A DNA stretch of 64,000 bases from Sphingomonas abaci (GTDB lineage Bacteria > Pseudomonadota > Alphaproteobacteria > Sphingomonadales > Sphingomonadaceae). Under the pieces are notes generated by a model. It searched no databases and was not told where the DNA came from. It saw only the letters and a program-made list of their open reading frames with translations. The first letter of the stretch is position 1. Each line of letters begins with the position of its first letter. A program made the translations under genes and the position numbers. Below are positions 47,458 to 57,544 of the stretch, piece after piece. Location of the stretch: positions 434,001 to 498,000 of the forward strand of contig NZ_JACHNY010000002.1 in assembly GCF_014199625.1 (NCBI RefSeq), written 5' to 3'.

Positions 47458-48422
47458 TGGCTATGCTCCTGGGCGAAGGCGGCGGCGGCACCGAACAGGC
47501 CGGGCTGCGGATGGGTGATCAGCTTGACGGGCATCGCCGCCATCATCGACTGGAACCGTCCCTTGGCAACGAAGCGCTGGTCGAAGGCGGAGCGGATCAG
47601 CTTGTCCTTGATGCGCAGGCCCAACCCACCGGCGATCACCACCGCCTTGGCGCCATGCGCCAGCGCCAAATCGCCCGCGACCGCGCCCAGCGACAGGCAG
47701 AACCGGTCGAGCGCGGCGAGCGCGATCGAGTCCGTGCCCTCCAGCGCTTCCTGCCAGATGGTCTTGTCGTCACGGCTGACGACCGGGCGACCCTCCAGCT
47801 CGGCCAGCGTCTCGTAGATGGCGACGATGCCGGGGCCCGCGACGATCCGCTCGGCCGAAACGCGGGTGAATATCTTGCGCAGGCGGCGCAGCATCGCGTC
47901 CTCCAGTGCGTCGAGCGGTGCGAAGTCCATATGGCCGCCCTCGGTCGACAGGACCTGGTATCCGCCATTCTGCTTCAGCACCTGCGCCACGCCGAGGCCG
48001 GTGCCCGGGCCGCACACGGTGGTCACGCCTTCGCCGGGCAGCGCCGTGTTAGGACCGCACAGATGCTGGAAGTCCGCGTCGGGCAATTGCGCCACGGCAT
48101 GGCCGACCGCGCCGAAATCGTTGATGATGGTGTAGATATCGGCGTTCAGCCGCTCACCGATCAGCGACGGGCGGATGATCCAGGGATTATTGGTCAGCCG
48201 GATGATGTCGCCGGTAATCGGCGACGCGACCGAAATGGCCGCGGCGCGGGGCAGGGGCTTGCCATAGGCCGCCTCGAATGCCTGCCACGCGGTCTGGAGC
48301 GAGGCATGTTCGGCCGTCTTCTGGGTCATCGGCTCGGACAGGGCGACGACCCGGCCGCCCTCCACCTCGGCGATGGCGAAGCGGGCGTGGGTTCCCCCGA
48401 TATCGACTGCGACGACCTGCAT
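47454..48422 (-). CDS. glk: Glucokinase
   Basis: The 322-residue protein shows the Glk/ROK-type ATP motif VDIGGTHARFAI near the N-terminus, NDFGAVGHAV in the middle, GPGTGLGVAQVL and the EGGHMDFAP motif. It phosphorylates glucose to glucose-6-phosphate. The ATG at 48422 follows a GGGAGGG site and is preferred over upstream frames. It lies between edd and eda in one operon. Confidence 0.95.
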   Translation of the reverse strand: MQVVAVDIGGTHARFAIAEVEGGRVVALSEPMTQKTAEHASLQTAWQAFEAAYGKPLPRAAAISVASPITGDIIRLTNNPWIIRPSLIGERLNADIYTIINDFGAVGHAVAQLPDADFQHLCGPNTALPGEGVTTVCGPGTGLGVAQVLKQNGGYQVLSTEGGHMDFAPLDALEDAMLRRLRKIFTRVSAERIVAGPGIVAIYETLAELEGRPVVSRDDKTIWQEALEGTDSIALAALDRFCLSLGAVAGDLALAHGAKAVVIAGGLGLRIKDKLIRSAFDQRFVAKGRFQSMMAAMPVKLITHPQPGLFGAAAAFAQEHSQ

Positions 48423-48456
48423 TGTCCCTCCCTCTATCTTCTGCGTGCGGCGGCTG

Positions 48457-50268
48457 TCAGAGGCCGGCGGCGGCCAGGATCGCCGACGCGCCGCGCTCGG
48501 CCTCGTCGGCGTCATGGCGGAACAGGGCGAACAGCTCGCGGCCCATGCCGCTGACCGCCGTATCGCCCTGGGCGAGCGGGCGCGCCTCCCACTCGTCCGG
48601 GTCGACCAGGGCGTCGAGCGTGCCGTTCACCGCGTCCAGCCGGATCATGTCGCCGTCGCGGATCTTGCCGATCGGGCCATCGCCCAGCGCTTCCGGGCTG
48701 CAATGGATCGCGCAGGGCACCTTGCCACTCGCTCCCGACATGCGGCCATCGGTGACCAGCGCCACCTTGAAGCCGCGATTCTGCAGCACGCCGAGCGGCG
48801 GCGTCAGCTTGTGCAGCTCGGGCATGCCGTTGGCGCGAGGCCCCTGGAAGCGGACCACGACCACCACGTCGCGTTCCAGCTCGCCCGCCTTGAAGGCTTC
48901 CAGCACGTCGAGCTGATCGGCGAAGACGCGTGCGGGCGCCTCGATCACCCAGCGCTCGCGCTCGACCGCAGACACCTTGATGCAGGCGCGACCGATATTG
49001 CCCTGGAGGATGCGCATCCCGCCATCGGGCGAGAAGGGGTTGGCGACCGGACGCAGGATCGTCTCGTCGCCGCTCGGTCCCGGGTCGGTCCAGGTCAGTG
49101 CGTCGCCCGCGATCATCGGCTTCTCGCCGAACGCCGTCAGGTTGCCGCCCGCGACGGTCAGCAGGTCGCGATGGAGATAGCCGCCATCCAGCAGTTCGCG
49201 AACCACGAACGGCATCCCGCCCGCCGCCTCGAAGCCGTTCACATCGGCCGATCCGTTGGGATAGACCCGCGCGATCAGCGGCACCGCCGCCGATAGCCGG
49301 TCCATATCCTCCCAGTCGATGACGATGCCGGCCGCGCGCGCGATCGCCGGCAGGTGGAGCAGGTGATTGGTCGAGCCGCCGGTCGCCAGCAGGCCCACCG
49401 CCGCGTTGACGATCGCCTTCTCATCGACACAGTGGCCGAGCGGCCGGTAATCGTCGCCCCGGGCCCCGATCCGGGCCAGCCGGTGGACGGCGGCGCGGGT
49501 CAGTTCCTGGCGCAGCTTGGTGCCCGGATTGACGAAGGCGGCGCCCGGCATGTGCAGGCCCATCGCCTCCATCATCATCTGGTTGGTGTTTGCGGTGCCG
49601 TAGAAGGTGCAGGTGCCCTTGGTATGATAAGCCTGGATCTCGGCTTCGAGCAGTTCCTCGCGCCCGCACTCGCCCTCGGCATAGCGCTCGCGCACCGCCG
49701 CCTTGGCCTTGTTGGGCAGGCCCGACGGCATCGGGCCGCCGGGGATCAGGATGGTCGGCAGATGGCCGAAGCGCAGCGCGCCCATCAGCAGGCCGGGTAC
49801 GATCTTGTCGCAGATGCCGAGCAGCGCCGCGCCCTCGAACGTGCCATGGCTGAGCGCCACCGCGGTCGACAGGGCGATGGTGTCGCGGCTGAACAGCGAC
49901 AGCTCCATGCCGGGATAGCCCTGGGTCACGCCGTCGCACATCGCCGGCACGCCGCCTGCGACCTGCGCGGTGGCGCCGACCTCGCGCGCCCAGACCTTCA
50001 TCAGCTCGGGATAGCGGTAGTAGACCGCGTGCGCCGACAGCATGTCGTTATAGGCGGTGACGATGCCGATGTTCATGCCGGAATCGGCCTTGAGCTGCTC
50101 GCGATCCTCTTCGGTGCCGGCATAGGCATGGGCGAGGTTGGCGCAGCCCAGGGCGGGGCGGCGGACGGCGCGTTCGCGCTCACGCTCGATCAGGTCGAGA
50201 TAAGCCCCGCGCGACGCGCGCGAGCGTGCAATGATGCGGTCGGTGACCGCCTGGATGTCCGCCTTCAT
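48457..50268 (-). CDS. edd: Phosphogluconate dehydratase
   Basis: The 603-residue protein belongs to the IlvD/Edd family. Conserved cysteine motifs are visible in [34 protein letters not shown] and [20 protein letters not shown], which bind the Fe-S cluster. It converts 6-phosphogluconate to KDPG. The ATG at 50268 is used; the frame is open a little further to a TTG. It lies between pgl and glk. Confidence 0.96.
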   Translation of the reverse strand: MKADIQAVTDRIIARSRASRGAYLDLIERERERAVRRPALGCANLAHAYAGTEEDREQLKADSGMNIGIVTAYNDMLSAHAVYYRYPELMKVWAREVGATAQVAGGVPAMCDGVTQGYPGMELSLFSRDTIALSTAVALSHGTFEGAALLGICDKIVPGLLMGALRFGHLPTILIPGGPMPSGLPNKAKAAVRERYAEGECGREELLEAEIQAYHTKGTCTFYGTANTNQMMMEAMGLHMPGAAFVNPGTKLRQELTRAAVHRLARIGARGDDYRPLGHCVDEKAIVNAAVGLLATGGSTNHLLHLPAIARAAGIVIDWEDMDRLSAAVPLIARVYPNGSADVNGFEAAGGMPFVVRELLDGGYLHRDLLTVAGGNLTAFGEKPMIAGDALTWTDPGPSGDETILRPVANPFSPDGGMRILQGNIGRACIKVSAVERERWVIEAPARVFADQLDVLEAFKAGELERDVVVVVRFQGPRANGMPELHKLTPPLGVLQNRGFKVALVTDGRMSGASGKVPCAIHCSPEALGDGPIGKIRDGDMIRLDAVNGTLDALVDPDEWEARPLAQGDTAVSGMGRELFALFRHDADEAERGASAILAAAGL

Positions 50269-50308
50269 CGGTGAGGTCGCTCGCAATCGGGAGAAAGAAA
50301 GGAGGGCG

Positions 50309-51016
50309 TCAGGGCGCCCAGTGGATGTCGATCGGCAGCTCGACGTCCGCCAGCACGCGGCCGATCGGATAGGCCGAGGACGGACCCTGCTCGATCGCGC
50401 GTTCCAGCACGTCGCGTTTGGCCTGGCCGGTCACCGCGATCATCAGCGCCTTGGCGGAGACGATGCCAGCACGTGACAGCGTCACGCGCGCGACCGGCGC
50501 CTCGGGCGGCAGCGGGTCGGGCATCACGCCCAGCGCCCGGCGCTCCTTCGGTCCGTTCAGCGCCTCGTCGAAATCGGGGCCGGGGAAGATCGACGCGGTA
50601 TGGCCGTCGCCGCCCACCCCCAGCAGGCAGAAGTCGAGCGGCCAGTGCAGGTCCTGCATCAGCGCGTCCGCCGACCGGCCCGCGGCCTTATAGTCCGCAG
50701 TCGCCTCCGGCACGATCGGCATGACCCGTGCGCCCTTGGGCAGGAAGATCTTGGCGAGCGCGGTGACGTTCGACAGCGCATCGCCGAGCGGCACGATGCG
50801 TTCGTCGGTCGGGACGATCGTCACCTTCTTCCAGTCGAGCTTTGCCTTGGCCAGCTTCTCATAGGCGGGGAAGGGGGTCTTGCCCCCCGCCAGCGCGATC
50901 ACCGCCGAGCCGCGCGCGTCAAGCGCGCTTTCGATCACGAACTGGATGTCGCCCGCGATCGCATCCGCGAGCTCGGCCGCGTCGTCATATTCCCACCATT
51001 CGATCTCGGTCATCAT
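50309..51016 (-). CDS. pgl: 6-phosphogluconolactonase
   Basis: The 235-residue protein has the Pgl/NagB-fold motifs VIALAGGKTPFPAYEKLAK, VTIVPTDERIVP and GVGGDGHTASIFPG. It hydrolyses 6-phosphogluconolactone. Two successive ATG codons (51016, 51013) are possible; GGAG lies upstream. The gene follows zwf with a 118-base gap and precedes edd. Confidence 0.95.
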   Translation of the reverse strand: MMTEIEWWEYDDAAELADAIAGDIQFVIESALDARGSAVIALAGGKTPFPAYEKLAKAKLDWKKVTIVPTDERIVPLGDALSNVTALAKIFLPKGARVMPIVPEATADYKAAGRSADALMQDLHWPLDFCLLGVGGDGHTASIFPGPDFDEALNGPKERRALGVMPDPLPPEAPVARVTLSRAGIVSAKALMIAVTGQAKRDVLERAIEQGPSSAYPIGRVLADVELPIDIHWAP

Positions 51017-51134
51017 CGTCTCCGTGGCGGACGCTACGGCATCCGCAGTTCCGCCGAAAGCCAGGGCGGCTTCAGCGCATACGTAAGTATACGGCATTTA
51101 CCAGTGGCTTCGGCCGATCAATCGTCCCGCCCGA

Positions 51135-52598
51135 TCAGTCGTCCTGCCAGGTGACGCCGTCGCGCTCGGTCAGCGCGATCGCGGCGGACGGACCCCAACT
51201 GCCCGACGGATAGCTTTTCGGCTTCACGTCGTTCGCGTCCCAGCCGGCGCGGATCGCGTCGATGAACCGCCACTGCGCCTCCACCTCGTCGCGACGGACG
51301 AACAGCGTTTGGTCGCCTTCGATAAGGTCGAGCAGCAAGCGCTCATAGGCGATGCGGCGACGGCTGCCGGCGAACTCGGCATCGAGCGACAGGTTGAGCG
51401 GCACTTCGCGCAGGCGGACGCCGTTGCGATCGAGGCCCGGCTCCTTGGCCATCACCAGGAGCTGGATATATTCCTCCGGCTGCAGGCGGATTATGAGCAT
51501 GTTGGGCTGGAGCAGGCCGCCGCGCCCGGCGAACATGGAATGCGGCACCGCCTTGAACTGGATCGCGATCTCCGACCGGCGCGTCGCCATGCGCTTGCCG
51601 GTGCGCAGGTAGAAGGGCACGCCCTGCCAGCGCCAATTGTCGATATGCGCCTTGATCGCGACGAACGTCTCCGTAGTGGACGACTGCCCCAGTTCCTCGG
51701 CATAGCTCTTGACGAACTGGCCCTTGACGGCGCCTTCCCCATATTGGCCGGTGACCGTCATCTGCGGCACTTCTTCGGGTTTCATGATGCGCAGGGAGCG
51801 GAACACCTTGGACTTCTCGTCGCGCACGTCGGTGCCGTCGAAATGCGCCGGCGGCTCCATGGCGACCAAGGCCAGCAGCTGCAGGATATGGTTCTGCACC
51901 ATGTCGCGCAATGCGCCCGCCGTCTCGTAATAGCCGGCGCGTTCCTCCAGCCCGACCGTCTCGGCGATGGTGATCTGGACGTTGTCGATGCCTTGCGCGT
52001 TCCACACCGGCTCGAAGAAGCTGTTGCCGAAGCGGAGCGCCAGGATGTTCTGGACCGTCTCTTTGCCCAGATAATGGTCGATCCGGTAGGTCCGCTCCTC
52101 GGGAAAGGCCTTGGCGACCGCGTCGTTGATCTCGCGGCTGCTCTCCAGATCGTAGCCCAGCGGCTTCTCCAGCCCGACGCGGACCGTGGTGCCGGCGAGA
52201 CCGACGCTTTGCAGGCCGGTGATCGCGCTCTCGAACAGCGAAGGGGCGGTCGAGAGATAGATGGCGAGGCCGCCGGCGATGTCGCCGACCTTTTCGGCCA
52301 GCGGCGTGAAACTCTCCGGGTCGGAAAGGTCGGTCGGCTGGTAGAAGACGCGCTCCAGGAAGCTGGCGATCGCGGCTTCGTTCTTGCGGTCCTCAGGCAG
52401 GAACTGGTCGAGCGCCTTGCGCGCGAAGGCGCGGTAGCCCTCATCATCATGGTCGTGTCGCGCCGCGCCGAAGATCTTCAGCTCGGCTGGGAGCAGATTG
52501 TCGGCATGGAGGCCGTAGAGGGACGGCAGCAGCATCCGCTGCGCCAGGTCGCCGGTGGCGCCGAACAGAAGGAGCTTGGCGACGGGGTCACGCGGCAT
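51135..52598 (-). CDS. zwf: Glucose-6-phosphate 1-dehydrogenase
   Basis: The 487-residue protein has the coenzyme motif LLFGATGDLAQRM at the N-terminus, the substrate motif RIDHYLGKETVQN in the first half and VRVGLEKPLGYDL near it. It oxidises glucose-6-phosphate to the lactone, producing NAD(P)H. It begins 11 bases after the argC gene on the same strand. Confidence 0.97.
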   Translation of the reverse strand: MPRDPVAKLLLFGATGDLAQRMLLPSLYGLHADNLLPAELKIFGAARHDHDDEGYRAFARKALDQFLPEDRKNEAAIASFLERVFYQPTDLSDPESFTPLAEKVGDIAGGLAIYLSTAPSLFESAITGLQSVGLAGTTVRVGLEKPLGYDLESSREINDAVAKAFPEERTYRIDHYLGKETVQNILALRFGNSFFEPVWNAQGIDNVQITIAETVGLEERAGYYETAGALRDMVQNHILQLLALVAMEPPAHFDGTDVRDEKSKVFRSLRIMKPEEVPQMTVTGQYGEGAVKGQFVKSYAEELGQSSTTETFVAIKAHIDNWRWQGVPFYLRTGKRMATRRSEIAIQFKAVPHSMFAGRGGLLQPNMLIIRLQPEEYIQLLVMAKEPGLDRNGVRLREVPLNLSLDAEFAGSRRRIAYERLLLDLIEGDQTLFVRRDEVEAQWRFIDAIRAGWDANDVKPKSYPSGSWGPSAAIALTERDGVTWQDD

Positions 52599-52609
52599 GG
52601 CGGTTCCTT

Positions 52610-53536
52610 TCAGCGATGGAGACCGGCGAGGGGATCGAGCCCCGCCATGATGTTGAGGTTCTGGACGGCGGCGCCGCCCGCGCCCTTGCCCAGATTGTCG
52701 AGCGTGGCGACCAGCCGCGCCTGACCGGTGGTGTCGTTGCCGAGCACGCGCAGGGTCAGCCGGTCGGTGCCGGCATTCTCCTCGATCGCGATGCCGGCGG
52801 GCTGGTCGTTGGCGACAGTGACGAGCGGCTGGCCGTCATAAGCGGCCGACAGCGCGTCGGAGAGGCTGGCGAGCGTCGGGCGGCCGGGCAGCGCGTGGAG
52901 CGGCAACGGCACCTCCACCACCATGCCCTGGCGGACATTGGCGACGGCGGGCGCGAAGATCGGCGCATGGGCCAGGCCCGCATGCACCGTCATCTCCGGC
53001 ACATGCTTGTGGGCCAGCGACAGCGCATAGGGGCGGAACGCGGAGGCGCCGCCTGCCTCATAGTCCGCGATCATCGCCTTGCCGCCACCGGAATAGCCGG
53101 AGGTCGCGTTGACGCTGACCGGCCAGTCGGCCGGGATCAGCCCGGCGCGGACCAGCGGGCGGACCAGCGCCAGGAAGCCGGTCGGATAGCAGCCGGGATT
53201 GGAGACCCGGGTCGCGGCCGCTATGCGCGTCTCGCCGTCCGGCTCCAGCTCGGGAAAGCCGTAGGTCCAGCCATCCGCAACGCGATGCGCGCTCGACGCG
53301 TCGATCACGCGGGTTCGGTCATTGTCGATCAACGCCACCGCCTCGCGTGCCGCGTCGTCGGGCAGGCAGAGGATGACGAAGTCCGCGTCGTTCAGCGCCG
53401 CGCGCCGGGCAGCCGGATCTTTGCGGCTCGCATCGTCGAGCAGCAGGATCGCGACGTCGGTGCGGCCGGTCAAACGCTCTCGGATGTCGATGCCGGTGGT
53501 GCCGGCCGCGCCGTCGATGAACAGCCGCGCGGTCAT
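52610..53536 (-). CDS. argC: N-acetyl-gamma-glutamyl-phosphate reductase (type 2)
   Basis: The 308-residue protein has the ArgC type-2 features: the nucleotide loop DGAAGTTGIDI at the N-terminus and the catalytic cysteine in VSNPGCYPTGFLAL. It reduces N-acetylglutamyl phosphate in arginine synthesis. Its ATG overlaps the stop of the SH3-domain gene (ATGA), and it ends 11 bases before zwf, so it may share the transcript of the Entner-Doudoroff operon. Confidence 0.95.
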   Translation of the reverse strand: MTARLFIDGAAGTTGIDIRERLTGRTDVAILLLDDASRKDPAARRAALNDADFVILCLPDDAAREAVALIDNDRTRVIDASSAHRVADGWTYGFPELEPDGETRIAAATRVSNPGCYPTGFLALVRPLVRAGLIPADWPVSVNATSGYSGGGKAMIADYEAGGASAFRPYALSLAHKHVPEMTVHAGLAHAPIFAPAVANVRQGMVVEVPLPLHALPGRPTLASLSDALSAAYDGQPLVTVANDQPAGIAIEENAGTDRLTLRVLGNDTTGQARLVATLDNLGKGAGGAAVQNLNIMAGLDPLAGLHR

Positions 53537-53922
53537 GCCAGCGCCGCCAGCGGCACATAGCCGACAAGGTCGTGATTCGCCGCCCGTCCCCAGGCGGTAT
53601 CGCCGATCAGGTCGAGCAGCTCGAACGGCTCGCCGGCGGACAGGGTCGCCAGGCTCTCCGACCCGGGGTCGCGACCGCTGCGCAACACGGTCCCGGAGCC
53701 GATCGATCGTTCGACGGCAGCCGCATAGTGCGGGGCGAAAACCTGAGCCGCCAAGCGGATGTCCGCGAGATCGGGGCGCACGGCGTGGCTGCGCGGATCG
53801 AGCTCGATCGATCGCCCGGTCAGCGCGAACGATGGCCGCGCCGGCGCGCCCGGAGCGTCAGGCGACGGCGCGCTGGGCGATGCTGGGGTCTTGGTCGCCG
53901 ATGAACTGCCCGAACTCTTCAA
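53533..53922 (-). CDS. SH3-domain protein, start uncertain
   Basis: The C-terminal 100 residues resemble the bacterial SH3 region found at the N-terminus of NlpC/P60 peptidases in sphingomonads (LADIRLAAQVFAPHYAAAVER and SAGEPFELLDLIGDTAWGRA). The peptidase domain is absent, so this may be a truncated or stand-alone form. No ATG or GTG lies at the natural start; a TTG at 53922 is the best candidate, overlapping the MarR gene. The stop overlaps the argC ATG. Protein boundaries are therefore provisional. Confidence 0.55.
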   Translation of the reverse strand: MKSSGSSSATKTPASPSAPSPDAPGAPARPSFALTGRSIELDPRSHAVRPDLADIRLAAQVFAPHYAAAVERSIGSGTVLRSGRDPGSESLATLSAGEPFELLDLIGDTAWGRAANHDLVGYVPLAALA

Positions 53923-54214
53923 GAAACTCTGCCCCTTCGGATGTGCGCGCGACGAAGATGTTGCGCTTGTCGCTGTCGTCGCGTTGGCGGCGCAGATAGC
54001 CGAGGGCACCCAATCTGTTCAAGGCGCGCGTGACGACCGGCTTCGACACGTTCAAGGCACGCGCCAGACCGCGTACCGTATGTGGCCCGGGCTTCAGGTA
54101 GACGAGGAGCAGCAACGCCATCTGCCGGTTGGTCAGGTCGGGTTCACCCGAGCGGACATAGTCGACCAGCGCGGCCATCCAGATGGACAGGGAATGAGGG
54201 TCACTCGTGGGCAC
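53858..54214 (-). CDS. MarR-family transcriptional regulator
   Basis: The product (118 residues from a GTG at 54214) shows a winged-helix DNA-binding fold: LTNRQMALLLLVYLKPGPHTVRGLARAL then VSKPVVTRALNRLGALGYLRRQRDDSDKRN, the recognition helix and wing. It resembles MarR-type regulators that respond to small aromatic compounds. The frame is open upstream to 54328, but the translation there has no similarity. It is the first gene of the SH3-argC-zwf stretch. Confidence 0.82.
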   Translation of the reverse strand: MPTSDPHSLSIWMAALVDYVRSGEPDLTNRQMALLLLVYLKPGPHTVRGLARALNVSKPVVTRALNRLGALGYLRRQRDDSDKRNIFVARTSEGAEFLEEFGQFIGDQDPSIAQRAVA

Positions 54215-54420
54215 AGGCGATGTTCCGCTTGATCCACGCCCCCCGCAGGCGGGAGAGCGTTTCGTTTCGTTGCCACAACGCCTCGTAACGCGGCAGGTTT
54301 CCGCCAATTTTACCGCATTGCAAACCACTCGCGCCGTCCGGTCCGACGTCGCCGGTTGATCGATCCGGACGGCTCGCCTATGTGCCGCACTTCATTCCCT
54401 ATCGGACTGCACCCAGCCCT

Positions 54421-54813
54421 ATGTTCGCCTTCCTCCTCGTCGTCCACGCCATCATCGCCGCGGCGCTCGTCACCGTGATCCTGATGCAGCGGTCGGAAGG
54501 GGGCGGTCTGGGCATGGGCGGCAGCCCGTCGGGCCTGATGTCGGCGCGTGGCGCGGCCGATTTCCTCAGCCGCGCGACCGCGGTGCTGGGCGGTGCCTTC
54601 GTGCTGTTCTCGATCGTGTTGGCGGTGCTGGCCGCGACTCATCGCGGTACGCAGACGATCGACACGTCGCTGGCCCGGCAGGCGCCGGCCGCGCCGGCCG
54701 CCGGCGTGCCGACCGCTCCGGCGGCGGGCCAGCCTGCGACCCAGCCGGGCGCGGCGCCGACGGCCGCCCCGGCCGACGCAACCGGCAACGCGTCGGTTCC
54801 GCTCGCGAACTAA
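54421..54813 (+). CDS. secG: Preprotein translocase subunit SecG
   Basis: The 130-residue protein begins with a membrane helix (FAFLLVVHAIIAAALVTVILMQ), the conserved EGGGLGMGGSPSGLM loop, and a second helix, followed by an Ala/Pro-rich tail. This is SecG of the Sec translocon. The ATG at 54421 starts the first helix. Confidence 0.95.
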   Translation: MFAFLLVVHAIIAAALVTVILMQRSEGGGLGMGGSPSGLMSARGAADFLSRATAVLGGAFVLFSIVLAVLAATHRGTQTIDTSLARQAPAAPAAGVPTAPAAGQPATQPGAAPTAAPADATGNASVPLAN

Positions 54814-54886
54814 AACCCTCCATCCGTCGCAATCGGCACCCGTGATCGTTCGCGGGTGCTTGTCGTGCGTCCCCATTCCAAGCTAG

Positions 54887-56548
<1,662 letters not shown>

Positions 56549-56735
56549 GGTCAGAATAACTGCACTTCTTCGCCTGGGAGGGGAGGTGGTAGGCCGCAGG
56601 TGCGGTGAGGGAGACACGGACGCAAGGCGCGCGAACTTCGTCGGCGTGTCCCCACTCCACCCTCGCGCGCATGAACCGCCTCTCCGGGCGGGGCACGCTA
56701 TTTGAACGTCCGGCCGCCGGCGACGACACGATGAC
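56549..56735. repeat. Possible intergenic repeat-like segment
   Basis: The stretch after pyrG is purine-rich, with GGGAGGGGAGGTGGTAGGCC and, further on, a pair of loosely inverted elements (GAGGGAGACACGGACGC and GCGTGTCCCCAC). It resembles REP-like intergenic sequence found in GC-rich proteobacteria. Copy number in the genome cannot be judged from this window. Confidence 0.3.
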
Positions 56736-56736
56736 G

Positions 56737-56769
56737 AAAAAAAGCGCCCGGGCCTTGCGGCCCGGACGC
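56737..56769 (-). terminator. Rho-independent terminator of hsp20
   Basis: On the minus strand GCGTCCGGGCC pairs with GGCCCGGGCGC (one G-T wobble) around a GCAA loop. The stem is followed directly by seven T residues. It lies 43 bases after the hsp20 stop, a strong intrinsic terminator. Confidence 0.9.
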
Positions 56770-56811
56770 CCCTGCGACGCCAGGAAAAGGGAGAAACTGG
56801 CGTCGAGCGGT

Positions 56812-57285
56812 TTAGGCGGCCTGAGCCTCGCTGCCCGAGTCCGTGCGGTTCTCGACAGCGGCGAGTGGCGCGCCGGTCTTGATCGCGATCTGCTTCGGTT
56901 TCATCGCTTCGGGCACTTCGCGGACCAGATCGATGACCAGCAGGCCATCGTTCAACCGCGCATCCTCGACGAACACGAAGTCCGCCAATTCGAAGCGACG
57001 CTCGAAGGAGCGGTTCGCAATGCCGACATGGACGAAGGTAGCACTGGGCTTCTCGTCCTTCTTGCCGGTGACGAGCAGCAGGTTCTGCTGCGCCGTGATC
57101 TCGATCTCGTCGCGCGAGAAGCCGGCCACCGCCAGGGTGATGCGGTAGCGGTCATCGGCGAGACGCTCGAGGTTGAAGGGGGGATAATTTTCGGCCGACG
57201 CCGCGCGGGCGTTGGTCTCGAGCAGATCGAACAACCGGTCGAAGCCGATGGTCGAGCGGCGATAGGGGGTCAGGTCGAGACGCAT
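56812..57285 (-). CDS. Small heat-shock protein (Hsp20/alpha-crystallin)
   Basis: The 157-residue protein has an alpha-crystallin core (YRITLAVAGFSRDEIEITAQ, LLLVTGKKDE, HVGIANRSFERRFEL) and short flanks. It binds unfolding proteins to limit aggregation. The ATG at 57285 follows GGAGGA. The upstream region has an RpoH-like promoter and a ROSE-like leader, listed separately, consistent with heat control. Confidence 0.95.
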   Translation of the reverse strand: MRLDLTPYRRSTIGFDRLFDLLETNARAASAENYPPFNLERLADDRYRITLAVAGFSRDEIEITAQQNLLLVTGKKDEKPSATFVHVGIANRSFERRFELADFVFVEDARLNDGLLVIDLVREVPEAMKPKQIAIKTGAPLAAVENRTDSGSEAQAA

Positions 57286-57374
57286 TTCAAATCCTCCAAT
57301 GAGCGAGTTGACGATCTCCGGAGCCCGCCTGTGCGCGACCCCGGCATACGGCCCATGTGGCGCCGTACGCCACT
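57286..57374 (-). promoter_or_regulatory. ROSE-like RNA thermometer candidate
   Basis: The leader of the hsp20 mRNA (about 80-90 bases) ends in CTCGCTCATTGGAGGAT, which carries the ROSE hallmark U(U/C)GCU pairing imperfectly with the Shine-Dalgarno GGAGG. A second perfect stem (GTGGCG with CGCCAC) lies further upstream. ROSE elements of this kind control small heat-shock genes in alphaproteobacteria by melting at high temperature. Assignment is by motif and position only; no folding was computed. Confidence 0.55.
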
Positions 57375-57403
57375 TAGATGGTTCATCTAAAACCGCTTTC
57401 AAG
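57375..57403 (-). promoter_or_regulatory. RpoH-like promoter of hsp20
   Basis: Minus-strand CTTG (57400-57403) is separated by 18 bases from CCATCTA (57375-57381), close to the alphaproteobacterial sigma-32 pattern CTTG-N17/18-CYTATNT. It also overlaps a perfect dyad TTAGATG-GTT-CATCTAA (57374-57390). The dyad could be an operator. Confidence 0.5.
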
Positions 57404-57544
57404 GCTTTCTCAGGCCAGTCAAGTGGCTGAAATTTCATGACAAATAGAGAAACTATCCTTGGGCGAACATTTTGCTTGGTCCATATCCCAGCAAGATAGT
57501 GGACTTTGATCGCAAAGCCATAACGCATCCCAGGGAGCTTCCTC

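Noticed and set aside
57438..57500. 20-codon plus-strand ORF before the second TonB receptor
   Set aside because: It also encodes a Cys, but no Shine-Dalgarno sequence precedes it and no stem follows its stop, so I do not treat it as a leader peptide.
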